The notes under the pieces are model-generated. The model saw only the letters and a list, made by a program, of their open reading frames with translations, did no database searches and was not told where the DNA came from. Positions 1 to 11,127 of a stretch of 64,000 nucleotides of DNA are shown piece after piece. The stretch is taken from the NCBI GenBank assembly GCA_964035015.1, contig CAXIUP010000107.1:61001-125000 (forward strand), in the 5' to 3' direction. Each line of letters begins with the position of its first letter. Positions within the stretch are counted from its first letter, which is position 1. The translations under genes and the position numbers were made by a program. Origin of the DNA: Corallium rubrum (taxonomy: Eukaryota > Cnidaria > Anthozoa > Scleralcyonacea > Coralliidae).

Positions 1-1487
1 TGCATGCCTACTGAAAAACATCCTGTATCTCAGGCTACCAGATTGTCAGGTAGGTTATCTCGAATGTAGTTTGTTATGATTCTTCTAATCACTTCACCTT
101 CACCAGCATCACAAGAATATACAGGGTCTACATTGTTTTGTACCTCATTTCTCAAGCTTGACTCAATTTGGCTTCTCACAAGATCTTCATCAACATATGA
201 TTTGTTTTTCTCACAAAAATTATGCAAGACAAAGCATGCATATGCAACTATCGGAACTGACTCCAGCTTTAAGTCCACTTTTTTGGTAAGAACTGACCGT
301 CTTGCTTTTAACCGGCCAAATGCACACTCAATTGGGTTTCTAGCTGCTCTCAGGAGACCATTGAAAACTACTTGCTCATTTGTTTCACAGGTTGCATATT
401 CTTTCATACAGAATGGGGTCAGAGGATATGCAGGATCACCAATTAAGTAGTTTGGTATTTTTTCAGACCCTGGTGTAACTGACTGGAATGTGCTTGGCAG
501 TTTACCATTTCTCAATTTATTATTTATTGAAGAATTTGCAAAAGCTTTAGCATCGTGGACACTGCCAGGCCACCTGCATTCAACATCCATAAACATGCCT
601 CTGTAGTCGCACACTGCCTGAATATTTAAAGAATAAAACATTTTGTAACAAAAGTAGTCTTGGGGGTCTTTTATTGGACGAAGCAGAGGTATATGTGTTC
701 CATCTATACATCCAAAGGCTTGTACCATTCCAAACTTTGTCTCAAATTCGGAGACCTTCTTTCTCATTTCATTCTGATCAACAGGTAAGTGCAGATATTT
801 TGGGCCAAGTACCTTTGAAATTACACCTGCGACTTCTATTACAACTGCAGAAACAGTGCTAATAGCTACACCAAAGGCATTTGCTGTCATATTGAGGGAT
901 CCAGTATCTTTCAAATAGTACAAAGTAATTGCAAGTTTCTTTGCACAACTGAGGGCTCTGTAATTAGGTGAAGTCGGATTAGGTGAAATGTGAGGTTGTA
1001 GCTCCCTTTCTAGCTCTTGAAATGACTCCTTTGACATTCGGAAATTTTTCATCCAGCATTCTTCAGGCGCTGAACCATTGATCATATTGACCCACCATTG
1101 ATCTGTTCTTCCAGCTTTTACCCAACAACGTCTCTTGCTCCTTCTGAGTCTTCGCTGCCTTGCCATCTTCAATTTTCGCAAGAAATAATTGCGTTTACTT
1201 TGGGTCATTGCCATTATGGTATCATTTTTTGCCTTGTCATAAATTTTCCACAAAAGAAGAATTCCATGTAACTGCAGGACCAATGCCATAAACACTCCAA
1301 CTTGAATTGTAGTCATAGCGATGACCGGCAAAATGTTAAGCGCCATTTTGAAATTGCCGCGAAGCGAAACCCGAGCTGGCCCGCCTACCAGGGCTGAAAA
1401 TTTCTCATGTAAACACGGGATGAAAATCATCTCGGATAGGCGGGCTAGCCCGGGTACCCGGGCTGGCTCGCCCCATATAAACACCCC
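1..1487 (-). mobile_element. PIF/Harbinger DNA transposon, one end and coding part
   Basis: The right terminus, read inward on the minus strand, begins GGGGGTGTTTATATGG and runs through a GC-rich subterminal stretch (1376-1475) with repeated CCCGGG and GCCCGCC words. The end abuts CTA at 1488-1490. The repeat it sits in reads CTAGGTCTTGAC elsewhere, for example near 1630, so the element apparently inserted at CTA, the 3-bp type of target that Harbinger elements use. The other terminus lies at or beyond the window start. The transposase gene reads away from this end. The element interrupts the same short repeat array that follows the kinase gene, so it arrived after that array existed. Confidence 0.75.
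30..1346 (-). CDS. PIF/Harbinger-type DDE transposase
   Basis: An uninterrupted frame of about 438 residues from the ATG at 1346. An earlier in-frame GTG falls in the inverted repeat and is unlikely to be used. The protein has a basic N-terminal stretch (MARQRRLRRSKRRC), a helical region typical of the superfamily, then the DDE_Tnp_4 core: CIDGTHIPL with the first Asp, LIGDPAYPL with the second, and NPIECAFGRLKARR with the catalytic Glu. The motif CRWPGSVHDAKAF is also characteristic. Known role of the family: nuclear transposase that cuts and pastes at 3-bp TWA/CTA-like targets, usually with a separate Myb/SANT partner protein. No partner is visible here. The absence of stops suggests recent or current activity. 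Confidence 0.9.
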   Translation of the reverse strand: MALNILPVIAMTTIQVGVFMALVLQLHGILLLWKIYDKAKNDTIMAMTQSKRNYFLRKLKMARQRRLRRSKRRCWVKAGRTDQWWVNMINGSAPEECWMKNFRMSKESFQELERELQPHISPNPTSPNYRALSCAKKLAITLYYLKDTGSLNMTANAFGVAISTVSAVVIEVAGVISKVLGPKYLHLPVDQNEMRKKVSEFETKFGMVQAFGCIDGTHIPLLRPIKDPQDYFCYKMFYSLNIQAVCDYRGMFMDVECRWPGSVHDAKAFANSSINNKLRNGKLPSTFQSVTPGSEKIPNYLIGDPAYPLTPFCMKEYATCETNEQVVFNGLLRAARNPIECAFGRLKARRSVLTKKVDLKLESVPIVAYACFVLHNFCEKNKSYVDEDLVRSQIESSLRNEVQNNVDPVYSCDAGEGEVIRRIITNYIRDNLPDNLVA

Positions 1488-1490
1488 CTA

Positions 1491-1735
1491 GGTCTTGACA
1501 TCCTCCTGCCGAAAGACTCGAAGTCTTGACAACATAAGTTTCCACTGTTCACAGTACATAATTATTTAGATATTACTTTAAGGATATTCAGGTACTGGTA
1601 AATTAGTTTCCACTGGCTGCCGAAAGACTCTAGGTCTTGACATCCTGCTGCCGAAAGACTCGAAGTCTTGACAACATAAGTTTCCACTGTTCACAGTACA
1701 TAATTATTTAATATAATTACATTAATTTAACATGT
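1491..1735. repeat. Short hairpin repeat array downstream of kinase copy 1
   Basis: Two or more copies of a unit containing GCCGAAAGACTCGAAGTC and a following TTGACA, then a spacer ending CACTGTTCACAGTACATAAT. The GACT/AGTC words form a small inverted repeat. The same units occur at 45,025-45,490, beside the second kinase copy, so the array and kinase were probably duplicated together. Confidence 0.75.
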
Positions 1736-1836
1736 AGACAACATTTTGGCTAAAGACTTTTGAATAACATTAACTTACTAAAAAATCTTTTTTCTAATTT
1801 TTTTTTAGATAAACATGTGTGTAGAAATTGGCCATC

Positions 1837-3231
1837 TCATTTTGGTGTGTGTTGCAATGTCATCAATATGTCAGAAATATTTGGTCGATTGGATGGCACA
1901 GAAGATTTGCATTTTTTACCAAGAACATACAAAGTTGTATTTTCTATTGTTTTACCTATGTTATAGAATATTACACCAAGAGAAAATACATCACTGGAAA
2001 GGCTGACCGGGCGACCTTGTAAGACTTCTGGGGCTATGTGTGGATAAAAGTATATTTTTAAAAGATGTATATTTTTTGGCAGATGGTTTTGAAACTGCAC
2101 AAGCTTTGCCAAAATCGATTACAAAACCTCTCTTTTGCACCACAAGTACATTATTTGTTTTTATGTCACAATGTAACAAATCCTTGTTGTGTATGTGCTG
2201 CACTGCTTCTGTAATGTCAGAGGAAGCAGAAATCCACTCAATAGTACTCAGTGGTGATTGCTTCGTTGTACTTTGGGACAATAATTTGTGAACTGTAAAA
2301 GATTCCATATTGCTATTCCCAATATATTGCATCAGCAAGGAATAAGGCCTTTCTTCAATTTGTACTCCCAACAAGTGTGGGATAGATGGATGAGTCATGA
2401 CATTCATGCATTGTGCCTCATGTATGACTGCCTTTAAACTGGAGGATGTTACTTTTTTCTCAAGAACAATTATCCCGAAACGGTTATATTTCTTTAAGAT
2501 ACATTCCCCAAATGTACCAGAGCCAATTTTGGAAGTAATGTTACCCTTCAATGGTTCTAATTCACTTGGGTTAATTTGTTTCACTGTACAATTAACTGAT
2601 GTCTGGGTGATATTTACCATAACCTGAAATGAAACTGAATCAGTTAAATTTTCATCATCTAATTAATAGTGGATTTCATTTGGCATGATGTACTTTGAGT
2701 GGCAGTTATATGACTAGTATATATGCAAATGTAGAATAGTTGTATAGATGCTGGTGTATAGTAACTGTATAATGCATGTATACTTTTAATACACGAAAAT
2801 ATATACCATACTTTTCTGCTCTGTTGATTGTTGAGTTTGCTCCTAAGGTCCTTGGTTTCTTTGCTCAAACACTTCCATTTCAAATAGTATTTTCTTCAAA
2901 TGTAGAATAGTTGTATAGATGCTGGTGTATAGTAACTGTATAATGCATGTATACTTTTAATACACGAAAATATATACCATACTTTTCTGCTCTGTTGATT
3001 GTTGAGTTTGCTCCTAAGGTCCTTGGTTTCTTTGCTCAAACACTTCCATTTCAAATAGTATTTTCTTGCCAGAATCTCACTATTTTTTGCGCTTGCAATT
3101 TGGCGCGCTATTTCATTTTGTGCCGTGACCTGCTTGTTCAGAGCTCGTTGTTGCCGCCGTCACCTTTTTCTTGAATTTCTCATATGTCTCCTCTTTTGCA
3201 ATTCGAGATTAATAAGATCTCCCTTCCCCAT
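1837..3231 (-). pseudogene. Protein kinase gene copy 1, decayed, two exons
   Basis: Exon 1 starts with ATG at 3231 (MGKGDLINLELQ) and becomes a lysine/arginine-rich predicted coiled coil ending QQSRK at a GTATGG donor (2811 or, in the duplicate, 2982). Exon 2 begins after a TTTCATTTCAG acceptor at 2623 and encodes a kinase domain: glycine loop GSGTFGE, catalytic loop LLHCDIKTNNVLV (HCD instead of HRD), VIDFGKAC (DFG), then, in another frame, HIAPEVLQGRPVS and DVFSLGVIFYN of the C-lobe. An in-frame TGA interrupts exon 1 (about 3157-3159) and a frameshift lies between 1991 and 2112, so the gene is broken. Phase 0 matches at the intron. I cannot name the kinase family. A second copy, split by a transposon, lies at 45.6 and 63.9 kb. 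Confidence 0.8.
2726..3067. repeat. Two-copy tandem duplication, 171 bp unit
   Basis: 2726-2896 and 2897-3067 are nearly identical. Each copy holds the last part of kinase exon 1, its splice donor and the start of the intron, so two donors are available (2811 and 2982). The near identity points to a recent event. Confidence 0.9.
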
Positions 3232-3461
3232 TTCACGGAAGCACAAAAAAGATAAAATATAGTTTTAAGGGAATATTAAAGATGTATGCACTATGCAGTC
3301 GAAAATGCAAGTTCTTCGACGCAGACCAAAGTTCGCGCATATTTGCAAGCTTGTTTCCTTCCAAGCTTGGAGGCCAAATTTAGAATTTTTGTGTTTCAAA
3401 TAGGGCCTGGTACCCACAGGTAATGTGGTTGCTATGCAACGACAAGATGTTGTTCCATTGA

Positions 3462-3554
3462 ATGCAAAACTGGATATATTTTAACGAAACTGATCGCCGA
3501 AAATATCAATTTCATGATTGCGAGGAAAGAAAATTTGACGAAAAATATGCTGAG
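3462..3554 (+). CDS. Possible first coding exon, unknown product
   Basis: The ATG at 3462 opens 31 codons (MQNWIYFNETDRRK...) ending exactly at a consensus donor, GAG|GTAAGT. It is divergent from kinase exon 1, whose ATG is at 3231, so the 230 bp between them could be a shared promoter. No downstream exon is recognisable before the opposite-strand pseudogene starting at 3710. The peptide has no motif I know. It may be a gene remnant or a chance match. Confidence 0.35.
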
Positions 3555-3709
3555 GTAAGTCGTGTCCCGTGTGTGCTATGTCGAGGTCGCGAGGAGACTT
3601 CAAATTTTGAGCTTATAAATATTAATGCGTCGAGTATTTTTGTTTGTTTCTTTCGATATTTTGAGTGGCTCTTAAAAGAGCCGTTTTTGTTGCAATTGTT
3701 AGTGTGAGT

Positions 3710-6700
3710 TTATTTCTTTCGCCAACTTTTCATGAGTGCTTTTCCGTATTTTATTCTGTCCACAAACGACTTTGCCGTAGCGTCGAGCATGGCGTCTTGA
3801 CTGCTAGGTAGCTGGTTATTGTCAGCAAAGTATCGCCGTTCCCATGCTTTCAGCTCTTCGTTCAGGTTTGTTATCTTGCAAGAAATTCTTGTCTCTATTA
3901 TAGCAAGGATATCTAGATAGGCGTTGCATGTGTAATCAGTTGGATTGTCTTTTCGTCTTTTCCTGGCTTTGTCAAACGTCTGTACTTCGCTTGTTGGACC
4001 CAACACGAATTCCACCGATTTTCCAAGACGTGTTGCACAGGACGTATGTTGAAGCTTGTTATCTTCTAAGGGTTTCTGGGCATTCGAGCGATCTAAAACA
4101 TAAATTAAATATAATTTAATGAGAATAATAATCCTGTACGTACAGACCTAGTATTTGATATTATGTTATTTAAAGTGTAAATAAAAATAGACAATCGTGT
4201 CATTTTTAAACTGCAAATCTTACCTATTTTGTTTGTATCCGAAGGAATACTACCAGTATCACGTCCATTAGTTTCCTTAGATAATAGCAAGCTTTCATCC
4301 ACGATATTTTCTTTAGGTTTGGTGTTACTTTTGTTTGTCGTTTGATTAATCTTGCATTAACATTTTCATTTAAATCATCTGTGATCACAGTGTCATTCAC
4401 CTCAATCAGCTGATACCCTTCACTAACATCATTCGTTTCTCTCATCTCATCGTCGTTCATGGTATTTACAATTTCAAACCCATTAAAATTATCTATGTTA
4501 TTTACATCCTTGACACAATTATTTTCTTCATTCATTCTATTATCATTTATACAAATATTTACATTTACTGCTTCATCTGAGTCGACTTCATTTTGGGTTG
4601 CATGGTTGATTAACTTAAAGTTGTTGTTCTCATCTACAACTCACAAGCTTTCAAGTGGCAGAGGAATTTGCTGCTCCAAACATGTTTTCCAGCAATTCTT
4701 TAAGTAATCTTCCTCCATCTTAAAATTACTGGAGCGAAAATGATGCAGGTTGGGACCTTCAGACCTGCTCTCTGGATTTCCATTGCCATCAAAGAATTCA
4801 ATGGTATCATTCTTCTTTACCCACCAAACCCCATTTCATGCTAACACAAAGTCACTTATTTTTTCTAGGTGAGCTTGCCAGGATGATGACCACTTTGCCA
4901 TAGTTTCACTTCTTATCGTAGTGTTGTTGAAGCTTGGAAGAGATATGACGCTAACTTGGAAACTTGGGCTTGCTGCTTCTTTACCGTGTTCTGCTCGTAA
5001 GCTTGCATTTCGTTTTCAGCCTGAGTACGGATAAATATATTGCCAATAATGTGATCCGAATGGAAGTTAGATGTTGATTTTGTTATGCCATTGATGGTAT
5101 TGAAGGACCCTTTCTTGCTCTTCAACATTAGTGGACATATCAGAAATCAAACGATGCTGTATAGTAGCATGGGCTGTGATGTTGTGGTAGTAGTTACCAT
5201 AGAACTTTCGGGTTGTCATGGTTTTCAGTGAAAAGCCAATTACCTCTCTGCACAGAATACCATGATACCAAGTGAGATTATGGAATCTGAGAATACTTCT
5301 CGGTGTACGATCTGCATCAGAACTGTAAGCTATTGCTTGAATTTCTACTAAGGTATCAAGAAGCCTTTGAACTTTTGATGCAACCTTCCCCCTGACATGA
5401 TTGGCTGTCAAAATCAGGGCACAACGGTAATCAAAAGTTCGCTTGGTTTCTTTGGTACCAATAGATAATTCAAGAATATCTTTCATTTCTGATGCTTGTT
5501 GGTCTGGAAGGTGTTCAGGTAGCTCTGTCAGCAGGTTTTCAACATGTTTTCCAATATCATGGAGGGGCTCAAAAGGAAGGATTTCATAGTTTTCACAGTT
5601 AATTGATTGTAGAGAGGCAGTTGGATTTGGGAAAAGTAGTAATGGCACTCGCTGTATGCCATGCATTTCATCTTTCAATAAAGACTTGCTCCTTCTTTGT
5701 GTTTCCTTCATATATTCCTCGAGAAGTCAGTTCTCTTTCTATGCCCTTCTTACTCAGATTTCCAAGAGGCTTGTTTTTCTTGTCAATGGAATTTTTTCTG
5801 CCACAGACTCCTTTTAGAATTTGTTGCTGTCGATCTTTGAGAGAGATGTGGCTTAACCGATAGACATAGTCCAGTTCAGTTCAGTTCATAAACACGACTG
5901 GCAATGCTTCCACAAACAGTACAGTAATAATGACCACCCTTTTGTTGTCCACACTCATATTGTCTAGCAGGACTGTCTCCATGAAAGAATCTCATGATAT
6001 CTGTTATTGGAATGCCATTTTTGCTTTCCAGGGAATCTGACAATGCTTCCAGGTACTCTAGTCTTTTATCTACATAGGCCAACTGGTCAACATCAGAGCT
6101 GGATGATCTGGCAACAATATAGACTTGTGGAGACTCAACATTGCTTTGAACATTGATTTTCTTACCATAGTTTTCTTCATATTCCTTATCTGTAAATTGC
6201 AGAATCATATAGGCAAGAAACCATAAGACAATGTGACCATGATTGGCTATTGTTGACAGATCATGCCACAGCTTGATGTGGCGAGTACGCTCCATGCTCA
6301 TGAGGCGTTTTCTCATCACTTCCAGGCTTTCTTCTGGGTGCCATTCATTTAAAGTCACCAAACGTCGTTCCACTTCTGCATGTGGCATGCACAACAATTC
6401 TTCATCTCATATGTTTCTCAGATACTGTTGGTGTTCATTTAGGGTTCTTTGACGGATTTCTTTCGTAGGATTTTTGCGTCCCTCCACAAAGAAATGGTGA
6501 ATCTCACCATTCTCACCCAACACCAGCCTTTCATACTAAAGTGATATGATAAGAAAATTGAGAAATTAATTTTTGGGCTTAATTATGTAACAGACTGTAC
6601 TATTGATACATTATAATTACACTATACAGTAATTAATTTAACCTTTTCCACCCATTCAATATTATAGGTAAGGCAAGCATTTTATTCTGGCTACTTTAAT

Positions 6701-7545
6701 TGCATGTATTTAATGTGTACAGATTATTGGGGAATTAGACACCTGCATGGCACCAGGTTTTGGCCTGCAGCTTAGAATTGTGACTACAAGCTGTACCTTA
6801 ATTAGAGTACAGGCATGCAGTCATATGTAGCATTATTGCACTGCAGATGACTAAACCCCGGGGTTTAGTTGTCTGTGGCACAAGCTAGCAGTCAGGCTGC
6901 CTTAGTTATCCTATTGACTACCAGTACTTTAACTGTACAGTATACAAGTACCAAAACCCACCAAGCTACTAAGTTACTTAAAGGTGTCTTTATATAGTAC
7001 ACAAATGAATATAATTTATGCTTCTAATTACCTTTCTGGGTACAATCAGTTGTCCTACATTGTACTCGCCAGTCAAAACCATTTGTTTTAGCTTCTCCTT
7101 CAAGTTTTCATTTGTCTCTGGGGTGGGAATTGAGATCTCTCCTCCTGCTCCTCGGCGAAGTCTTTTTCGGACTCTTGGGCCTTCATTGTAGCATGTTCGC
7201 TTCTTAAACCTGGAAAGATTTACTCCCATTGATGCCAGGTACTCATAAATTATCTGCCCACCATTTTTGGCTAGATCACCGTGTGTATTTTGCACATTAT
7301 ATCGTTTGGCTAGCTCGGATCAGTTTATAAAAGTGCAATCTTCATACTCTTCTACTTCTTGTTGTAGTCCCTCTTTATCCCATTTCATTTTATTAAAATC
7401 ACCAATAGGACTCTTCTTTTTTGTAGACTCATTGGGGCATTGTTGTTGTCTTCTTATGGCATCTTCCTTGCTCTCAAATGACATTGCTAGTCATTCGCGT
7501 TGTCTTCCATTCAAAGATTGTCTATTGCCACAACATCTAAAGTTA
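3710..7545 (-). pseudogene. Degenerate multi-exon gene family member, unknown function
   Basis: Minus-strand exons read in order: ~7545-7032 (NGGQIIYEYLASMG, donor GTAATT), 6536-~5700 (starts after CACTTTAG; RFFHGDSPARQYECGQQKGG followed by YYCTVCG, a zinc-binding-looking motif), ~5711-4224 (QRVPLLLFPN, FEPLHDIGKHVENL, WYHGILCREVIGFSLK, donor GTAAGA) and 4092-3710 (C-terminal helical exon after TGTTTTAG). I associate this set of motifs with a repeated, unnamed protein family in cnidarian genomes; that is recollection, not a search. Breaks: TGA at about 7309 and within the 6.4 kb exon, a 5-bp slippage (ACTGA repeats near 5880) and frameshifts near 5090 and 4330. The protein would be large and non-membrane. 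Confidence 0.6.
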
Positions 7546-7585
7546 AATGTAAGAATTAGGAACATTTAATTGTAATTTATAAATT

Positions 7586-7618
7586 ATTATAATTATATAT
7601 TATATATATATATATACT
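7586..7618. repeat. AT microsatellite
   Basis: A run of TA dinucleotides with short interruptions in the interval upstream of the preceding pseudogene's first recognisable exon. No other feature is seen between 7546 and 7847. Confidence 0.7.
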
Positions 7619-7847
7619 GTGCAGTACTCAGGTATACACAAATATGGTATATTTTATTATCTACTCAATCGCAGATTTACATCTTCACACAACTGCTAAA
7701 ACTTTGACTGGGTCCATTTATAAAAGGGATCTACTGGGTCTAGGATATAGACACTCTATCAAAGCACAGTCAAACCAAATTTTTGCCAGTTTTACAAGAG
7801 ACTTGGTTGGGGGGTTAGTGGGGTTATAAAATTTCTACAATACCTTA

Positions 7848-8574
7848 TCACAGATGTGTTTTCCTGTAGTAATTTCTGCTCTCTTTTTTCTTTTCAGCTT
7901 TGGATTTCTTTGGGGCAATGTTTAGTTCACTGACATTACAAAATGCCTTTTCCATGGAGATTTTATACCCGTCTTTAAAGAATGCATTTAGCTTCTTGTG
8001 TACTTCTCTTGCAAGTTCGGTAGATTGTCGTTTGGTGTACTTTTTAGGGGGATTTTGAAATGCTTGGTTTGAAGCAATTTCTTCAAGTGCAGATAAAGCG
8101 TCTTCTTTAGTGGTAGATGAAAGGTCTTCTTTGCGTTTACAAGCAACAAACGTTACTGCTTTTACCGGGAATAAGGCCTGAATATTGGTAAAGTGATCGC
8201 GACACGCATTACAGTTCTGGAATGTGTGCTGCCCTTGCTGTGCCAAAGTCAATGCCTTCCAGTTGGTTCCGTTCCTGTATCTTGCGACTGTTCCACCCGC
8301 TAAACTTTTTGCGCAAATCAGGAAGAATTTTTCGAAAGCCTTGATACTCGATTGCAAAATTCTCCTTGGTGGTTGCAAAGATAGCAGAGTACCGATTAAA
8401 TCGCTCTTTCATCTGGTGTGCTTGATGATCACTTTGGCTCTCATTCACATGACACTTGATTTCAACATCAACTTGTTTAGCAACTTGCCAAGCAATAGCT
8501 CTGGCAAAGCCACACGTCCAAGGATGGATAAAACTTAACACCATGATGGTGATAATAACTAATACACTGTACAC
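7848..8574 (-). pseudogene. Hypothetical reading frames upstream of the 3.7-7.5 kb family
   Basis: Two overlapping minus frames. One (8378-7848) has FQNCNACRDHF, a possible metal-binding pair, and a lysine-rich C-terminus. The other (8574-8209) has a hydrophobic start (VLVIITIMVLSFI) followed by QMKERFNRYSAIF. The two may be one protein with a frameshift near 8300, and may be the upstream part of the family at 3.7-7.5 kb, because orientation and spacing fit. A signal-peptide reading of the hydrophobic start is possible but unsupported. I do not recognise a function. Confidence 0.4.
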
Positions 8575-9420
8575 TATAACTTTAGATGTCGAACTCGTCT
8601 ATTTAACCTTCTGAACGTTGCTGGATAAACCTGCTCCTCTGAAGAAATTTGAATCTATTGCGCCTAAATTTCAACAATGCGGATTTACGTAACTAAATAT
8701 CAATTTAGTTTTTAAAGTTGCCTTTGCGTCGTCCATGTTGTTTTTACTTTTCATTAGAACACCATCTCCATGGTGACAGTTTGATTTTATGTGCTCTTCC
8801 ACTGAACTGGGATAACGAAAGCAGGGGCTCAGCATTATCATGGCGCTCGACAAAACATTTATCGCGCAAAGAACACGTTCGGCTTGCGGGAAGGGAAATT
8901 TGCTTTATTTGTTCATTCTATCCCGTAAGTTTTGTTAAACACATATCAAACTTTGAATCTCCATCTAGAACATTGAACATATTACCCTAAAAATACACTT
9001 TTATCTCCCAAAAGTTCACCTCAGTACAACTGCCGTATTTTACTGCAGGCTTTATATTCTTTTCTAATTACAAATGTTTTGGGTTCTAAACAGAGTTAAG
9101 TAGTATCACGTCCAGAGTTATCATAGCAGCATTTTCCCAATAATCTATCAACGTTTTACGCTCCCGCGGTCAGCGAATATATATTTGGATTATTTTTAGC
9201 GATTTAACCATAAATATAGTCACGTGAACGGTTGCCATAGCAAACAAAATTATACACAAGTTTTGTTAACTATTATGGCACATAAATGCATGAATGAGAT
9301 TCGTAGTTTACTTTCTTAATTTTTATTGAATTTATAATATTAATGTCTTTTTTGGCGTCCTGTTCAACTCGGACCCAGGCATTAATGCACCTGAGTACTA
9401 TATTTCCATTACTTAGACCA
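8575..9420. other. No gene recognised
   Basis: AT-rich sequence with short open frames on both strands, none with a motif, donor or acceptor that I can defend. Confidence 0.5.
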
Positions 9421-9534
9421 GTTGCATGCATAAATTAAGCAACCACTTTGGAGGGCAGCTTTAAAGTTCTGTCTTGTCAAGTGTTGGACTTTGAAGATAC
9501 CCTCCAAATTGGTCACTTAATTTATGCATGCAAA
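9421..9534. repeat. Foldback element (hairpin, ~45 bp arms)
   Basis: The arms start TTGCATGCATAAATTAAG on the left and its complement on the right, and share TTTGGAGGG further in. Several mismatches indicate age. Arms this long with a short loop are typical of a minimal MITE. Confidence 0.75.
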
Positions 9535-10275
9535 GGGTCTATATCATATGGTTCTTTTTGTCTATTTCATATGGTTCTTTCCCATTCATTTTGTTCATTT
9601 GTTCATTTGTTCATAAGTTATTCTCGAGGTCTAGTATTATAAAGGAAGAAATCCCAAACCTCATGCGATGTAAAGACACAAGTACATATATGCTAGGGAC
9701 GGGAAAGCAAGGAGCATACTCACAAATACTTTTCACTGATGCGGGCCTTGTGGTTGCATACCAGAGCCTTCAGTTGTAATGGTTTGCTTGAAAACGACAG
9801 GCGATTGGATTTCATGAAGCCGGGGACCATGCAAGTCAGATGATGAATTATAAAATCCCCGAAAAACTTAAACTGCTATTTTACAGAACGATTTGAGTGA
9901 GCTCTCTGACTGTGAGTCTGTGTAGAATGACCACCGTCGCCCTTGCCGCATTCATTTATATCATTGCCTCAAGGAGGAATTTTGTTTTGATAAGGGGGAA
10001 TCTTTAGATAAAGGTTTGGGTTCAGCTTTTTCCTTTTTGGCACATGTTTTTATGCACTTTATTTATCTGGCTTTTGCATCTGACCTTGTTCACTGGTCAC
10101 AGGAAACTCTCGTTGGCTTGAATGTGAGACTGACAATTGTTATGACTTATGATGCGTGCGCAGTACGGTAAACAAACTGGCAGTATTATAGCTAGACTGT
10201 TAGAGCTTACATATTTAATTTTGTGCGCGATATGTAAGTTTCAGGAGCCAGGAATGCATTTCACTGTTAACCGTA
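9535..10275. other. No gene recognised
   Basis: Contains a GTTCATTT short repeat near 9590-9610 and otherwise featureless AT-rich sequence leading into the exon at 10,276. Confidence 0.4.
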
Positions 10276-10595
10276 ATGGAAGGAGACGCGTGCTCATTTC
10301 TTGCCATTGTCGGTGGAAAATGTGCTGCCGATCCAAAAGATAGAGAGCAATCACTGGAGATCATCCCTTTAACAAGCTGCGTGCGGGACATCGATGGCCA
10401 CAAGAAAGCATTTTGTATAGCTGGCGTGGATAATGAAGTGGAATTAATCCTTGCGAGAGCCTTGATGTTTGTACTACCAAGAAACGTCGACAGAATGAAG
10501 ATATGCCCCCGTCATCAAGCATTGTTTTAGGCATAGGCCGGAAGCGCACCTCCAGTAAATGCTGTGTACCATTGAGTCTGTCGGGGCACAGTATT
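10276..10595 (+). pseudogene. First-exon fragment of the TTAA-element transposase family
   Basis: The ATG at 10,276 opens MEGDACSFLAIVGG; later come ELILARALMF and MKICPRHQAL, then after a frame change GRKRTSSKCCVPLSLSGH. These match in order the first exon at 57,105-56,718 (ELILARAGQF, KMTICPRHRDNLG, RSCQYPIHHG). The C..H..C..H spacing suggests a zinc-binding module. The exon is cut at about 10,595, where the 3' part of a LINE begins. No further exons of the family follow, so it is a dead fragment. Confidence 0.65.
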
Positions 10596-11120
10596 ATGGA
10601 CATGTTACATTTCCAGAATGCTCTGTTTATGTTTGATTTTCACTCAGGAAAATTACCATCTGTTTTTAATATTTTTTTTAAAAACGTTACTGAAATTCAT
10701 CGTTATAATACAAGATTGGCTGCAAAAAATTCCCTATATATTCCTAACATACGCACGAATTATGGAAAGTTTAATATTAGATACTGTGGCAGTAAAACGT
10801 GGAACTCCATTGATAGTGAATTGAAATCTTGTAACAAGTCTCAATTCAAGTCGTTGTTAAAGGAGTCTCTACTAGAATCTTATTAGCTTTAGTTTAACGT
10901 ATGAATTCTATTTAATATTTCTTATTTCTATATTGTTATATTTATAATACTCGTTTCCAGTGAAATTGTGTAAATAACCTGTACTTGTGCTACCTAGCTT
11001 GATTAGCCTCCTCATGGTTATTCTAGGTGGCCATTACTCTATCTTAACTAATTAAATCTCTGTAGCTTGATCTATGTATATTTACGAGTATAAATAAACT
11101 ATTGTTGTTGTTGTTGTTGT
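10596..11120 (+). mobile_element. 5'-truncated non-LTR retrotransposon (LINE), 3' end
   Basis: The last ~90 codons of a reverse-transcriptase ORF (HRYNTRLAAKNSLY, RTNYGKFNIRYCGSKTWNSI) end at TAG 10,885, followed by a ~235 bp 3' UTR and a (GTT)n tail at 11,100-11,118. Severe 5' truncation and a microsatellite tail are usual for CR1/L2-type LINEs. It belongs to a different lineage from the LINE at 49.9-52.6 kb, whose tail is (AATC)n. Confidence 0.8.
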
Positions 11121-11127
11121 AGTACTA

